64,000 bases of DNA, taken from positions 1 through 64,000 of the forward strand of contig CAMEYM010000009.1 in assembly GCA_945947575.1 (NCBI GenBank), written 5' to 3'. The stretch comes from Rhizobium sp. Q54 (GTDB lineage Bacteria; Pseudomonadota; Alphaproteobacteria; UBA2966; CAIVPW01). The position numbers and the translations under genes were made by a program. The notes beneath the pieces are model-generated. The model was not told where the DNA came from, did no database searches, and was given only the letters and a program-made list of their open reading frames with translations. Within the stretch, counting starts at the first letter, position 1. Each line of letters opens with the position of its first letter. Positions 54,964 to 64,000 of this stretch are shown here, piece after piece.

Positions 54964-56145
54964 TTGCGTGTGCGCGATTCCATGGCTCCCGCGTTCGCCT
55001 GCATTCTCGGCGACATGGATCTTGTCCGTTCATTGGGGCTGGCGGGCATTCGCTGCATCGTCGTTACCCGCCGCGGCAATCCGGCCGCCTTCACGCGCTT
55101 CGCGCGGAAGGTCGTGTACCTGGACGACACTGGGTCCGAGGGACGGGAGCTGGACGCTCTCCTGGCCGTGGGGCGCGGGCAGGCCGTCCAGCCGGTGCTC
55201 TTCTACGAGGACGACGCGCAGTTGCTGATGATCTCGCGCAATCGCGCGGCCCTGGCGGAGGTCTTTCGATTCGTCATCGCGGCTCCGGACTTGATCGAGG
55301 ATCTCGTCGACAAGGGGCGGTTTGCGGCGCTGTCACGCCGTCTGGGCCTGCCCGTCCCGGCAACCAAGGTGGTCGAACCGGTGAGCGAGCCTCCGATCGC
55401 GGACTTCTCCTGGCCCGCCATCGTCAAGCCGATCCGCCGCACATTGCTCTGGGACGAGGTTGCGGGGACGCACAAGGCGTTGCGCGTGGACGATGCTGCC
55501 GCCCTGCGGGCTCTATGGCCGCGCCTCGCGAAGAGTGGCGGACGGTATCTGGTGCAGGAGGACGTGCCCGGTCCTGAGAGCCGCATCGAGAGCTACCACG
55601 TCTACGTCGATGGCACCGGCGCGGTGGCCGCGGAGTTCACTGGCCGCAAGATCCGCACCAATCCGGTCGCGTGCGGTCACAGTTGCGCCCTGGAGCTCAC
55701 GGACGCGGCCGATGTCGTTGCGCTGGGCCGCGATCTCGTCGGGCGCATGGACCTGCGTGGCGTCGCCAAGTTCGATTTCAAGCGCGCGCCCGACGGGCGG
55801 CTGTTCCTGCTGGAGGTTAATCCGCGCTTCACGCTCTGGCATCACCTGGGTGCCGTCGCCGGCGTCAACATCCCGGCCGTGGTCTTCGCCGACATGGCCG
55901 GCACCGCGCGCCCGCCTGCCGGCGCGGTCCGCTCCGGCGCGCGCTGGGCGCGCCTGCGATCGGACCTTCGCGCGGCGCGCGAGCAAGGTGTCTCCTTTGC
56001 GGCGTGGGCATCGTTCGCTTGGGCGTGCGAGGCCAAGTCGCTGCTCGCCTGGGATGACCCGATGCCTGCCCTCGGCCGCATCGCGTTCCGGATCCGCGAG
56101 CGGGTGAGCCGACGCGTGCCGAACCTCGCCGCGAGCAAGACCTGA
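54964..56145 (+). CDS. ATP-grasp ligase of the COG3919 type
   Basis: About 393 residues with an N-terminal Rossmann-like part (FACILGDMDLVRSLGLAGIR) and an ATP-grasp core (about 130-310): SWPAIVKPIRRT, RYLVQEDVPGPESRIESYHV, EFTGRKIRTNP, and GRLFLLEVNPRFTLWHHLG with the magnesium-binding Glu and Asn. Members resemble carboxylate-amine ligases such as D-aspartate ligase, but the substrate is unknown. The TTG start is the earliest; an ATG at 54982 is possible. It ends 1 nt before a phosphoesterase gene, suggesting a two-gene unit. Confidence 0.8.
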   Translation: MRVRDSMAPAFACILGDMDLVRSLGLAGIRCIVVTRRGNPAAFTRFARKVVYLDDTGSEGRELDALLAVGRGQAVQPVLFYEDDAQLLMISRNRAALAEVFRFVIAAPDLIEDLVDKGRFAALSRRLGLPVPATKVVEPVSEPPIADFSWPAIVKPIRRTLLWDEVAGTHKALRVDDAAALRALWPRLAKSGGRYLVQEDVPGPESRIESYHVYVDGTGAVAAEFTGRKIRTNPVACGHSCALELTDAADVVALGRDLVGRMDLRGVAKFDFKRAPDGRLFLLEVNPRFTLWHHLGAVAGVNIPAVVFADMAGTARPPAGAVRSGARWARLRSDLRAAREQGVSFAAWASFAWACEAKSLLAWDDPMPALGRIAFRIRERVSRRVPNLAASKT

Positions 56146-56146
56146 C

Positions 56147-56959
56147 ATGCGCCTTGGACTGATCTCGGACATCCACGCCAATCTGGAGGCCTTGGAGGCG
56201 ATTCTGGCCGACCTCGACGCGGCCGGTGTCGATCGCCTGGTCTGCCTGGGCGACGTCGTCGGCTACAACACCGACGCCGAGGCCTGCATCGCCCTCGTGC
56301 GCGAGCGCCAGCCGGTGTGGGTGGCCGGCAACCATGACCGCGGCGTCACCGGGCAGCTGCCGGAGAGCGACTTCAATTCCACCGCCGCGCGCGCCCTTGC
56401 CTGGACACGCGCGCGCCTGACCGCCCCAGCGCTGGAGGCGCTGCGCACTCTGCCGCTGAAGGCCACGGCCGGTTCGGACCTGGTGGCTGTCCACGGCGCG
56501 CTGCATCCGGAGGTCGGCTGCGAGCTGGTGCGCCTCAACAACCACGAGCGGCGGCGTTTATCGTTCGCGGCGCTGCAGGCGCACCCGTCGGGCGCGCGTG
56601 TCTGCGCTCACGGCCACACGCACCAGATCGGCGTGTTCGAAATGCGCGGCGGCGCGCTCCTGGATCGGACGGCCGACGAAGTCACCCTGCGCGACGACGC
56701 GCACTACATCATCAGTCCAGGCACCGTGGGCGAGCCCCGCTACGCTGAGCAGCGCGCGACCGCGATGGTCTTCGATACCGAGAAGCGCACGCTTGTGGTG
56801 CGTCGCGCCGCCTACGATCGTTCACGGACCTGGATCAAGACCCGCCGCGCCGGATTGGTGCCGCGCTACTGGTTCCTGCCGGCCGGCCTGCGTCGCGCCA
56901 TTCGCAAGACCGCGCGAGCTGCGCGCATCCATTCGACGCTCAAGCGCCTCGGCGTCTAG
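56147..56959 (+). CDS. Calcineurin-like metallophosphoesterase
   Basis: The 270-residue YfcE/MJ0936-type enzyme has all the metal motifs: LISDIHAN (residue 8), LGDVVGYN (36), AGNHDRG (60) and HGHTHQIG (about 158). An arginine-rich C-terminal tail is longer than in compact members. It probably cleaves phosphodiesters or phosphomonoesters. It begins 1 nt after the ATP-grasp gene and shares its stop with convergent marC in a CTAG. Confidence 0.85.
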   Translation: MRLGLISDIHANLEALEAILADLDAAGVDRLVCLGDVVGYNTDAEACIALVRERQPVWVAGNHDRGVTGQLPESDFNSTAARALAWTRARLTAPALEALRTLPLKATAGSDLVAVHGALHPEVGCELVRLNNHERRRLSFAALQAHPSGARVCAHGHTHQIGVFEMRGGALLDRTADEVTLRDDAHYIISPGTVGEPRYAEQRATAMVFDTEKRTLVVRRAAYDRSRTWIKTRRAGLVPRYWFLPAGLRRAIRKTARAARIHSTLKRLGV

Positions 56960-57591
56960 CCCGCGAGCGCCGGCCACGCGGCGACGATGCCGTCGACCAT
57001 GAACTGGATCGACATGGCGGCGAGCAGGATCCCCATGACGCGACTCACGACGTTGACGCCGGTCACGCCCAGCACCTTCATGATGCGGGTGGCGACCAGG
57101 AAGCACGCGAAGGTCGCGGCTAGCACCAGCACCATCAAGCCGAGAATCCCCGCTTGCAGCAGCAGGTCGCCGTTGGCTGCGCTGACGTGCAGGACCATCG
57201 AGGTCATCGCCCCGGGTCCGGCGATCAGGGGGATGGCGAGGGGGAACACGGATACATCCTCGCGGATGCCGGTCTCGGCGTTCTCCGGCGCGGTGGTGCT
57301 GCGCAGGCCGGACTGACGCGCCATCACCATGTCGATGGCGAGCAGCAAAAGGAGCACGCCGCCGGCGATGCGGAAGGCGGGCAGGGTGATACCCAGCGCG
57401 CGCAGGACGGGCTCGCCAGCCAAGCCGAAGCCGAGCAGCACGCCGCCGGCGATGACCGTGCCGCGCAAGGCGATGCGGCGGCGCTCGGCCGGTTCGTGGT
57501 GCTGGGTGAGTGCGGCGAACACCGGCGCCATGCCTGGCGGGTCGATGACCACCAGGAACGTCACCAGCGCGGCGAACAGGGAACCGGTCAT
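56956..57591 (-). CDS. MarC-family membrane protein
   Basis: A 211-residue protein with six predicted membrane helices and the MarC pattern FLVVIDPPGMAPVFAAL near the start and FPLAIPLIAGPGAMTSMVL near the centre. Despite its name the family is not proven to act in drug resistance; amino-acid transport has been proposed. It is the only minus-strand gene in this stretch. Confidence 0.85.
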   Translation of the reverse strand: MTGSLFAALVTFLVVIDPPGMAPVFAALTQHHEPAERRRIALRGTVIAGGVLLGFGLAGEPVLRALGITLPAFRIAGGVLLLLLAIDMVMARQSGLRSTTAPENAETGIREDVSVFPLAIPLIAGPGAMTSMVLHVSAANGDLLLQAGILGLMVLVLAATFACFLVATRIMKVLGVTGVNVVSRVMGILLAAMSIQFMVDGIVAAWPALAG

Positions 57592-57674
57592 TGGTCAGGC
57601 TTATAGCGCGGCGTGCGGCCCGTGGGCGATTGGCGCGGCGGTGCGACGCGGACGCCAATAGGGAGCCGCACCGC

Positions 57675-57702
57675 TTGACCCTGGGGGAGGCGTCCTTTAC
57701 AC
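57675..57702 (+). promoter_or_regulatory. tRNA-Asp promoter
   Basis: TTGACC (57675-57680) and TTACAC (57697-57702) are 16 bp apart and end 17 nt before the tRNA, the same design as at tRNA-His. Confidence 0.5.
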
Positions 57703-57719
57703 CCCGGGGCACTGGCAAC

Positions 57720-57796
57720 GGGGGCGTAGCTCAGTTGGTCAGAGCGCCGGCCTGTCACGCCGGAGGTCGCGGGTTCGAGCCCCGTCGCTCCCGCCA
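57720..57796 (+). tRNA. tRNA-Asp (anticodon GTC)
   Basis: The acceptor stem GGGGGCG/CGCTCCC contains one G-T wobble, the anticodon loop is CTGTCAC (GTC), the T-loop is TTCGAGC, and G73 and CCA are encoded. A 9-bp hairpin (57828-57848) follows and may end its transcript. Confidence 0.97.
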
Positions 57797-57863
57797 GTAT
57801 CCGCACCAACACATCTCAACGAGTAGAACTGCGGCGCGCCGCCGCAGTGCGGCTGGCATTCTC

Positions 57864-57891
57864 TTGCCGGAGCCCGAAACGCCTCTATACT
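57864..57891 (+). promoter_or_regulatory. nuo operon promoter
   Basis: TTGCCG (57864-57869) and TATACT (57886-57891) are 16 bp apart. Transcription would start near 57898 and leave a leader of about 78 nt before nuoA. Confidence 0.55.
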
Positions 57892-57975
57892 TTGTTGTGC
57901 GTCCTGACGAATTTGGGGAAGGATGCTGCGCTGGCGGGGGCGTCGGCGCAATTTTTTCTCGGGCGGGCGCGGGAA

Positions 57976-58341
57976 ATGCAGGCGTTGTTGGCGGAATACC
58001 TGCCGATTCTGGTCTTTATGGCCATCGCCGCAGGTTTGGCCACGGCCTTCATCGGCGCCTCGTGGTTTGCGGGCCGCCAGAAGCCCGACGCCGAGAAGCT
58101 TTCCCCCTATGAGTGCGGCTTCGACACCTTCTCGGACGCCCGTCATGAGTTCGACGTGCGCTTCTACCTGGTGGCGATCCTCTTCATCATCTTCGACATC
58201 GAAGTCGCCTTTCTGTTCCCCTGGGCGGTAACCCTCGGCCAGATCGGCATGTTCGGCTTCTGGTCGATGGTGGCGTTCCTCGGCGTTCTGACCGTCGGCT
58301 TCATCTACGAGTGGAAGAAGGGCGCCCTGGAATGGGAGTGA
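57976..58341 (+). CDS. nuoA: NADH-quinone oxidoreductase subunit A
   Basis: The 121-residue membrane subunit of complex I has three helices ([58 protein letters not shown]) and the conserved loop [21 protein letters not shown] chose ATG 57976 because the conserved protein begins at [10 protein letters not shown]; the open frame upstream lacks family features. It heads the nuo operon. Confidence 0.95.
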   Translation: MQALLAEYLPILVFMAIAAGLATAFIGASWFAGRQKPDAEKLSPYECGFDTFSDARHEFDVRFYLVAILFIIFDIEVAFLFPWAVTLGQIGMFGFWSMVAFLGVLTVGFIYEWKKGALEWE

Positions 58342-58343
58342 GT

Positions 58344-58886
58344 ATGTCTCCCTTGGCTCCGCCCTCCGGCCTGACCCCGCGCACGGCGCAGGGCGACGAC
58401 GCCTTCGCCGGCATGGCCGCCGACCTTTCGGATCGCGGCTTCCTCGTCACCAAGGTCGATGACGTCGTCAATTGGGCGCGGACCGGCTCGCTGTGGTGGA
58501 TGACCTTCGGTCTCGCCTGCTGCGCGGTCGAGATGATGCACGCGTCGATGCCGCGCTACGACCTCGAGCGCTTCGGCATCATTCCGCGCGCCAGCCCGCG
58601 CCAGTCCGACCTGATGATCGTCGCCGGCACGCTGACCAACAAAATGGCGCCGGCGCTGCGCAAGGTCTACGACCAGATGGCGGAGCCACGCTGGGTCATC
58701 TCGATGGGCAGCTGCGCCAACGGCGGCGGCTACTATCACTATTCGTACTCGGTGGTGCGCGGCTGCGACCGCATCGTTCCGGTCGACATTTACGTACCGG
58801 GCTGTCCGCCGACCGCCGAGGCGCTCGTTTACGGCATCCTGCAGCTGCAGAAGAAGATCCGGAGGACCGGCACCATCGCCCGCTAG
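58344..58886 (+). CDS. nuoB: NADH-quinone oxidoreductase subunit B
   Basis: The 180-residue subunit carries the terminal [4Fe-4S] cluster N2. Its ligands are the adjacent cysteines in [10 protein letters not shown], one in [15 protein letters not shown] and one in [17 protein letters not shown] 6 nt before the ATG at 58344 fixes the start, 2 nt after the nuoA stop. Confidence 0.97.
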   Translation: MSPLAPPSGLTPRTAQGDDAFAGMAADLSDRGFLVTKVDDVVNWARTGSLWWMTFGLACCAVEMMHASMPRYDLERFGIIPRASPRQSDLMIVAGTLTNKMAPALRKVYDQMAEPRWVISMGSCANGGGYYHYSYSVVRGCDRIVPVDIYVPGCPPTAEALVYGILQLQKKIRRTGTIAR

Positions 58887-58912
58887 GAGGGCGGTGACAG
58901 GCCTGGACTGCG

Positions 58913-59563
58913 ATGGATAAGGACGCAGCCCTCCGTGAATTGTCCGATCACGTTTCGGCAAATCTGCCGAACGTCGTCGTGGACGCGCAGCTGGCGTTCG
59001 GGCAGTTGACGTTGTCCTGCGCCGCAACGGACGTTGTCCGGTTGCTGAAATTCCTGCGCGACGACAAAGCCGCCGACTTCCAGACGCTGATTGACATGGC
59101 CGCCGTCGACTGGCCGGCGCGCCCGCAGCGCTTCGACGTGGTCTACAACCTGCTGTCGCTGACCAAGAACTGGCGCATCCGCGTCAAGACGATGACGGAC
59201 GAGGCAACGCCGGTTCCGTCGGTGACCGATGTCTATCGCGCCGCCGGCTGGTACGAGCGCGAAGCGTGGGATCTGTACGGAGTTCTCTTCTCCGGACACC
59301 CGGATCTGCGCCGCATCCTCACGGACTATGGCTTCGAGGGCCACCCGATGCGGAAGGACTTTCCGCTCACCGGCTACGTCGAGGTGCGCTACGACGCCGA
59401 GCAGAAGCGCGTCGTCTACGAGCCCGTATCGTTGACGCAGGAATTCCGCACCTTCGAGTTCATGAGCCCGTGGGAGGGTGCGCAATACATCCTGCCCGGC
59501 GACGAGAAGGCGCCGCACGTGGATCTGCCCAAGCCGCGCAACCAGGCGCCGAAGGCGAACTGA
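58913..59563 (+). CDS. nuoC: NADH-quinone oxidoreductase subunit C
   Basis: A 216-residue hydrophilic subunit (30-kDa type) with the signature [20 protein letters not shown] and the [20 protein letters not shown] segment. It bridges the peripheral arm to the membrane arm with NuoD. It is separate from nuoD, unlike the fused nuoCD of E. coli. Confidence 0.95.
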   Translation: MDKDAALRELSDHVSANLPNVVVDAQLAFGQLTLSCAATDVVRLLKFLRDDKAADFQTLIDMAAVDWPARPQRFDVVYNLLSLTKNWRIRVKTMTDEATPVPSVTDVYRAAGWYEREAWDLYGVLFSGHPDLRRILTDYGFEGHPMRKDFPLTGYVEVRYDAEQKRVVYEPVSLTQEFRTFEFMSPWEGAQYILPGDEKAPHVDLPKPRNQAPKAN

Positions 59564-59564
59564 C

Positions 59565-60743
59565 GTGGGTGAAGTTCAGATCGCCAACTACACGATCAAC
59601 TTCGGGCCGCAGCACCCGGCGGCGCACGGCGTGCTGCGCCTGGTCATGGAGCTCGATGGCGAGATCGTCGAGCGCGCCGATCCGCACATCGGATTGCTGC
59701 ATCGCGGCACCGAGAAGCTGATCGAGCACAAGACCTACACGCAGGCGATCCCGTACTTCGATCGCCTCGATTACGTGTCGATGATGTGCCAGGAGCATGC
59801 CTTCGTCCTCGCGGCGGAGAAGCTGCTCGGCCTGCAGGTGCCGCTGCGCGGCCAGTACATCCGCGTGCTGTTCAGCGAGATCACGCGCATCCTCAATCAT
59901 CTGCTCAACGTGACGACCCAGGCGATGGACGTCGGTGCCATCACGCCGGCGCTGTGGGGCTTCGAAGAACGCGAGAAGCTCATGGAGTTCTACGAGCGCG
60001 TGTCGGGCGCGCGCATGCACGCCAACTACTTCCGCATCGGCGGCGTACACCAGGACATGCCGGACGGCCTGGCCGAGGACATCGGCAAGTTCATCGACGC
60101 GTTCCCGAAGGTCATCGACGAGATCGAAGGCCTGCTCACCGAGAACCGCATCTTCAAGCAGCGCAATGTCGACATCGGCATCATCAACGCCAAGGATGCT
60201 CTCGATTGGGGCTTCACGGGCGTGATGATCCGCGGCTCGGGCGTGGCGTGGGACCTGCGCAAGTCGCAGCCGTACGAGGTCTATGACCGCATGGACTTCG
60301 ACATTCCCATCGGCAAGCACGGCGACTGCTACGACCGCTACGTCTGCCGCATCGAGGAGATGCGCCAGAGCGTGCGCATCATCCGCCAGTGCCTCCACGA
60401 GATGCCGGCGGGCCCGGTGATCGCCGACGACAACAAGGTGGTGCCGCCGAAGCGCGGCGAGATGAAGGCGACCATGGAGTCGCTCATCCACCACTTCAAG
60501 CTGTTCACCGAGGGCCATCGCGTCCCGGCCGGAGAGGTCTACACCGCGGTCGAGGCGCCCAAGGGGGAGTTCGGCGTGTACCTAGTGTCGGAAGGCGAGA
60601 ACAAGCCGTACCGCTGCAAGATTCGCGCGCCCGGCTTTCCGCACCTGCAGGCGCTCGAGTTCATGAGCAAGGGCCACATGCTGGCCGATGCCGTCGCCAT
60701 CATCGGCACCCTCGACATCGTGTTCGGCGAGATCGATCGATGA
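59565..60743 (+). CDS. nuoD: NADH-quinone oxidoreductase subunit D
   Basis: The 392-residue 49-kDa-type subunit lines the quinone site with NuoB. It opens with the conserved [20 protein letters not shown] and has [17 protein letters not shown] and DIVFGEIDR at the end. The start is GTG one base after the nuoC stop, followed directly by conserved sequence. Confidence 0.96.
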   Translation: MGEVQIANYTINFGPQHPAAHGVLRLVMELDGEIVERADPHIGLLHRGTEKLIEHKTYTQAIPYFDRLDYVSMMCQEHAFVLAAEKLLGLQVPLRGQYIRVLFSEITRILNHLLNVTTQAMDVGAITPALWGFEEREKLMEFYERVSGARMHANYFRIGGVHQDMPDGLAEDIGKFIDAFPKVIDEIEGLLTENRIFKQRNVDIGIINAKDALDWGFTGVMIRGSGVAWDLRKSQPYEVYDRMDFDIPIGKHGDCYDRYVCRIEEMRQSVRIIRQCLHEMPAGPVIADDNKVVPPKRGEMKATMESLIHHFKLFTEGHRVPAGEVYTAVEAPKGEFGVYLVSEGENKPYRCKIRAPGFPHLQALEFMSKGHMLADAVAIIGTLDIVFGEIDR

Positions 60744-61326
60744 GCGCTCCCGCACCCGCGCCGTTCGCGTTCACACCCGCCAACGTCGAGAAGGCCAACG
60801 CGATCGTCGCCAAGTATCCGAAGGGCAAGCAGCAGAGCGCGCTGTTGCCGTTGCTCGACCTCGCCCAGCGCCAGAACGACGGCTGGCTTCCGCGCGCCGC
60901 AATGGATCACGTCGCGGCGTTTCTCTGCCTGGCGCCGATCCGCGTTTACGAGGTCGCGACCTTCTACACGATGTACAACCTGCGCCCGATCGGCCGTCAC
61001 CACGTGCAGGTCTGCACGACGACCCCGTGCTGGCTGCGCGGCTCGGACCAGGTCCTCGATGCGTGCAAGAAGCGCCTCGGCGTCGATGCCGGTGAGACCA
61101 CCAAGGACGGCAAGTTCACGCTGTCGGAGGTCGAGTGCCTGGCCGCATGCGTTAATGCCCCGGTGGCCTGGGTCGGCGACGACTTCTACGAAGATCTCGA
61201 CGCGGGCTCGATGACAAGACTGCTCGACGATCTCGCGGCCGGCAAGCAGCCGAGACCCGGCCCGCAGGTGAAGCGCCAGACCTCGGCGCCGGCGACCGGT
61301 CCAACGACTCTGAAGGCAGGCTCGTG

Positions 61327-61327
<1 letters not shown>
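60740..61327 (+). CDS. nuoE: NADH-quinone oxidoreductase subunit E
   Basis: A 195-residue 24-kDa-type subunit with a thioredoxin-like [2Fe-2S] domain (cluster N1a). The ligands are in [11 protein letters not shown] and [10 protein letters not shown]. The helical part has [13 protein letters not shown] proline-rich tail follows. Its ATG overlaps the nuoD stop by 4 nt. Confidence 0.95.
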
Positions 61328-62619
<1,292 letters not shown>

Positions 62620-62640
62620 GGCGGAGCGGGGGAGGACGCA

Positions 62641-64000
62641 ATGCCAAAGCTGACCATCAACGGCACGGAAGTCACCGTCGACGCGGGCAAGACGGTGCTG
62701 CAGGCGTGCGAGCAGATCGGCATCGAAATTCCGCGCTTCTGCTATCACGACCGCCTGCAGATCGCCGGCAATTGCCGCATGTGCCTGGTCGAGATGGAGA
62801 AGTCGCCGAAGCCCATCGCCAGCTGCGCCATGCCGGTCAACGAAGGCATGGTCATCCGCACCAACACGCCGAAGGTGAAGAAGGCGCGCAACGGCGTGAT
62901 GGAGTTCCTGCTCATTAACCATCCGCTCGATTGCCCGATCTGCGACCAGGGCGGCGAGTGCGACCTGCAGGACCAGGCGATGGCGTACGGCCTCGACCGC
63001 AGCCGCTATACCGAGCACAAGCGCGCGGTTCCCGACAAAGACCTCGGCCCGCTGGTCGAGACGCACATGACGCGCTGCATCCACTGCACGCGCTGCATCC
63101 GGTTTGCGACGGACATCGCCGGCGTCGAAGAGCTCGGTACGATGGGCCGCGGCGAGCACATGGAGATCGGCACCTACGTCGAGAAGGCGCTCACCTCCGA
63201 GTTGTCCGGCAACATGATCGACCTGTGCCCGGTCGGCGCGCTCAACTCCAAGCCGTACGCGTACACCGCGCGCACATGGGAGCTGGTGCGCACCGAGACC
63301 ATCGACGTGCACGACGCGGTCGGCTCCAACATCAACGTCAACGCGCGCGGCCGCGAAGTGATGCGCGTGCTGCCGCGCCTGAACGAGGACATCAACGAGG
63401 AGTGGATCTCCGACAAGACCCGCTTCGCCTACGACGGCCTGCGCCGCGGCCGCCTCGATCAGCCATACGTGCGCAAGAACGGCAAGCTCGTGCCGGCGAC
63501 GTGGAAAGAAGCGCTCACCGCAGTCGCGGGCGCGATCACGGGCGCCGGCGGCGGCTCGGTCGCGGCCATCGCCGGTGATCTGGCATGCGTCGAGTCGATG
63601 ACGGCGCTCAAGGATCTGTTCGATCAGATCGGCTCGCCGCACCGCGACTGCCGCCAGGACGGCGCCAAGCTCGACCCGAGCGTGCGGGCCGGCTACGTGT
63701 TCAATACGACGATTGCCGGCATCGAAGAAGCCGACGTTTGCCTCTTGGTCGGCACCAACCCGCGCTGGGAAGCGGCACTGGTCAACGCGCGCCTGCGCAA
63801 GCGCTACCTGCGCGGCGGCTTCCTCGTCTTCTCGATCGGACCGCGTCTCGATCTGACCTTCCCGGTCGAGACTCTGGGTGCTGGCCCGGAGACCCTGGAG
63901 GGCATTGCCGCCGGCGGTCACCCGTTCGTCGAGGCGCTCTCGGCGGCGAAGCGCCCCATGATGATCCTGGGCCAGGGTGCGCTCGCGCGCGCGGATGGCT
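62641..64000 (+). CDS. nuoG: NADH-quinone oxidoreductase subunit G, cut by the window edge
   Basis: The first 453 codons are present and the frame is open to the edge. The N-terminal ferredoxin domain holds [2Fe-2S] ligands Cys34, Cys45, Cys48 and Cys62. Then come the His-Cys3 cluster ([19 protein letters not shown]), the [4Fe-4S] cluster N4 ([11 protein letters not shown] with CPVGAL), and the start of the molybdopterin-like domain ([20 protein letters not shown]). GGGGGAGGA lies 6 nt before the ATG. The gene is unusually easy to overlook here because it has no stop in the window. Confidence 0.96.
   Translation, partial: MPKLTINGTEVTVDAGKTVLQACEQIGIEIPRFCYHDRLQIAGNCRMCLVEMEKSPKPIASCAMPVNEGMVIRTNTPKVKKARNGVMEFLLINHPLDCPICDQGGECDLQDQAMAYGLDRSRYTEHKRAVPDKDLGPLVETHMTRCIHCTRCIRFATDIAGVEELGTMGRGEHMEIGTYVEKALTSELSGNMIDLCPVGALNSKPYAYTARTWELVRTETIDVHDAVGSNINVNARGREVMRVLPRLNEDINEEWISDKTRFAYDGLRRGRLDQPYVRKNGKLVPATWKEALTAVAGAITGAGGGSVAAIAGDLACVESMTALKDLFDQIGSPHRDCRQDGAKLDPSVRAGYVFNTTIAGIEEADVCLLVGTNPRWEAALVNARLRKRYLRGGFLVFSIGPRLDLTFPVETLGAGPETLEGIAAGGHPFVEALSAAKRPMMILGQGALARADG

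Overview
The window comes from the chromosome of a GC-rich alphaproteobacterium, most like the Rhodospirillales or nearby free-living lineages; I cannot name the genus. Three things point there: a complete Isc-type Fe-S operon led by cysE and iscR, GlnE with two P-II proteins and glutamine synthetase, and the order tig-clpP-clpX-lon-hup. All of it reads as chromosomal housekeeping DNA. I see no insertion sequence, prophage block, CRISPR array or rRNA.

Layout. 1-5.8 kb: a SYLF lipoprotein-like gene, two tiny related proteins, a Crp/Fnr regulator, a nuclease-like protein whose catalytic arginine appears replaced, a broken DUF5681 gene, and a bactofilin/M23 peptidase pair. 5.9-14.8 kb: a Bcp peroxiredoxin with glnE, a large AsmA/YhdP-like protein, tyrS and a hydrolase. 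14.8-23 kb: cysE-iscR-cysteine desulfurase-iscS-iscU-iscA-hscB-hscA-fdx-iscX, behind a promoter carrying two IscR-like palindromes. 23-31.8 kb: a frame-disrupted pentapeptide-repeat gene, a GNAT gene without a clear start, rhlE, hydrolases, parE and two RDD membrane proteins.

31.8-43.2 kb: nitrogen control (glnB-glnA behind a sigma-54-like promoter, and amtB-glnK in unusual order) flanks a lipid gene pair. The first lipid gene fuses an acyl carrier domain, a fatty-acyl-AMP ligase (FAAL) and a PlsC acyltransferase. The second is a stand-alone FAAL paralogue. tRNA-His, a small lipoprotein gene and a D-amino-acid dehydrogenase are nearby. 43.4-47.3 kb: ycjX-ycjF and a NAD(P)HX repair gene. 47.7-54.7 kb: tRNA-Leu, then trigger factor, ClpP, ClpX, Lon and HU. 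54.7-57.8 kb: an ATP-grasp ligase, a metallophosphoesterase and a MarC protein between tRNA-Val and tRNA-Asp. 57.9-64 kb: nuoABCDEF and the first 453 codons of nuoG, which leaves the window.

Genes work together in several blocks. GlnB/GlnK, GlnE, GlnA and AmtB form a nearly complete ammonium-assimilation control circuit. CysE supplies the cysteine precursor for the desulfurases of the Isc machine, which also serves the Fe-S-rich NDH-1. Trigger factor, ClpXP and Lon form the protein-quality block. The least explained parts are the ACP-FAAL-PlsC fusion with its partner, and the ATP-grasp/phosphoesterase pair.
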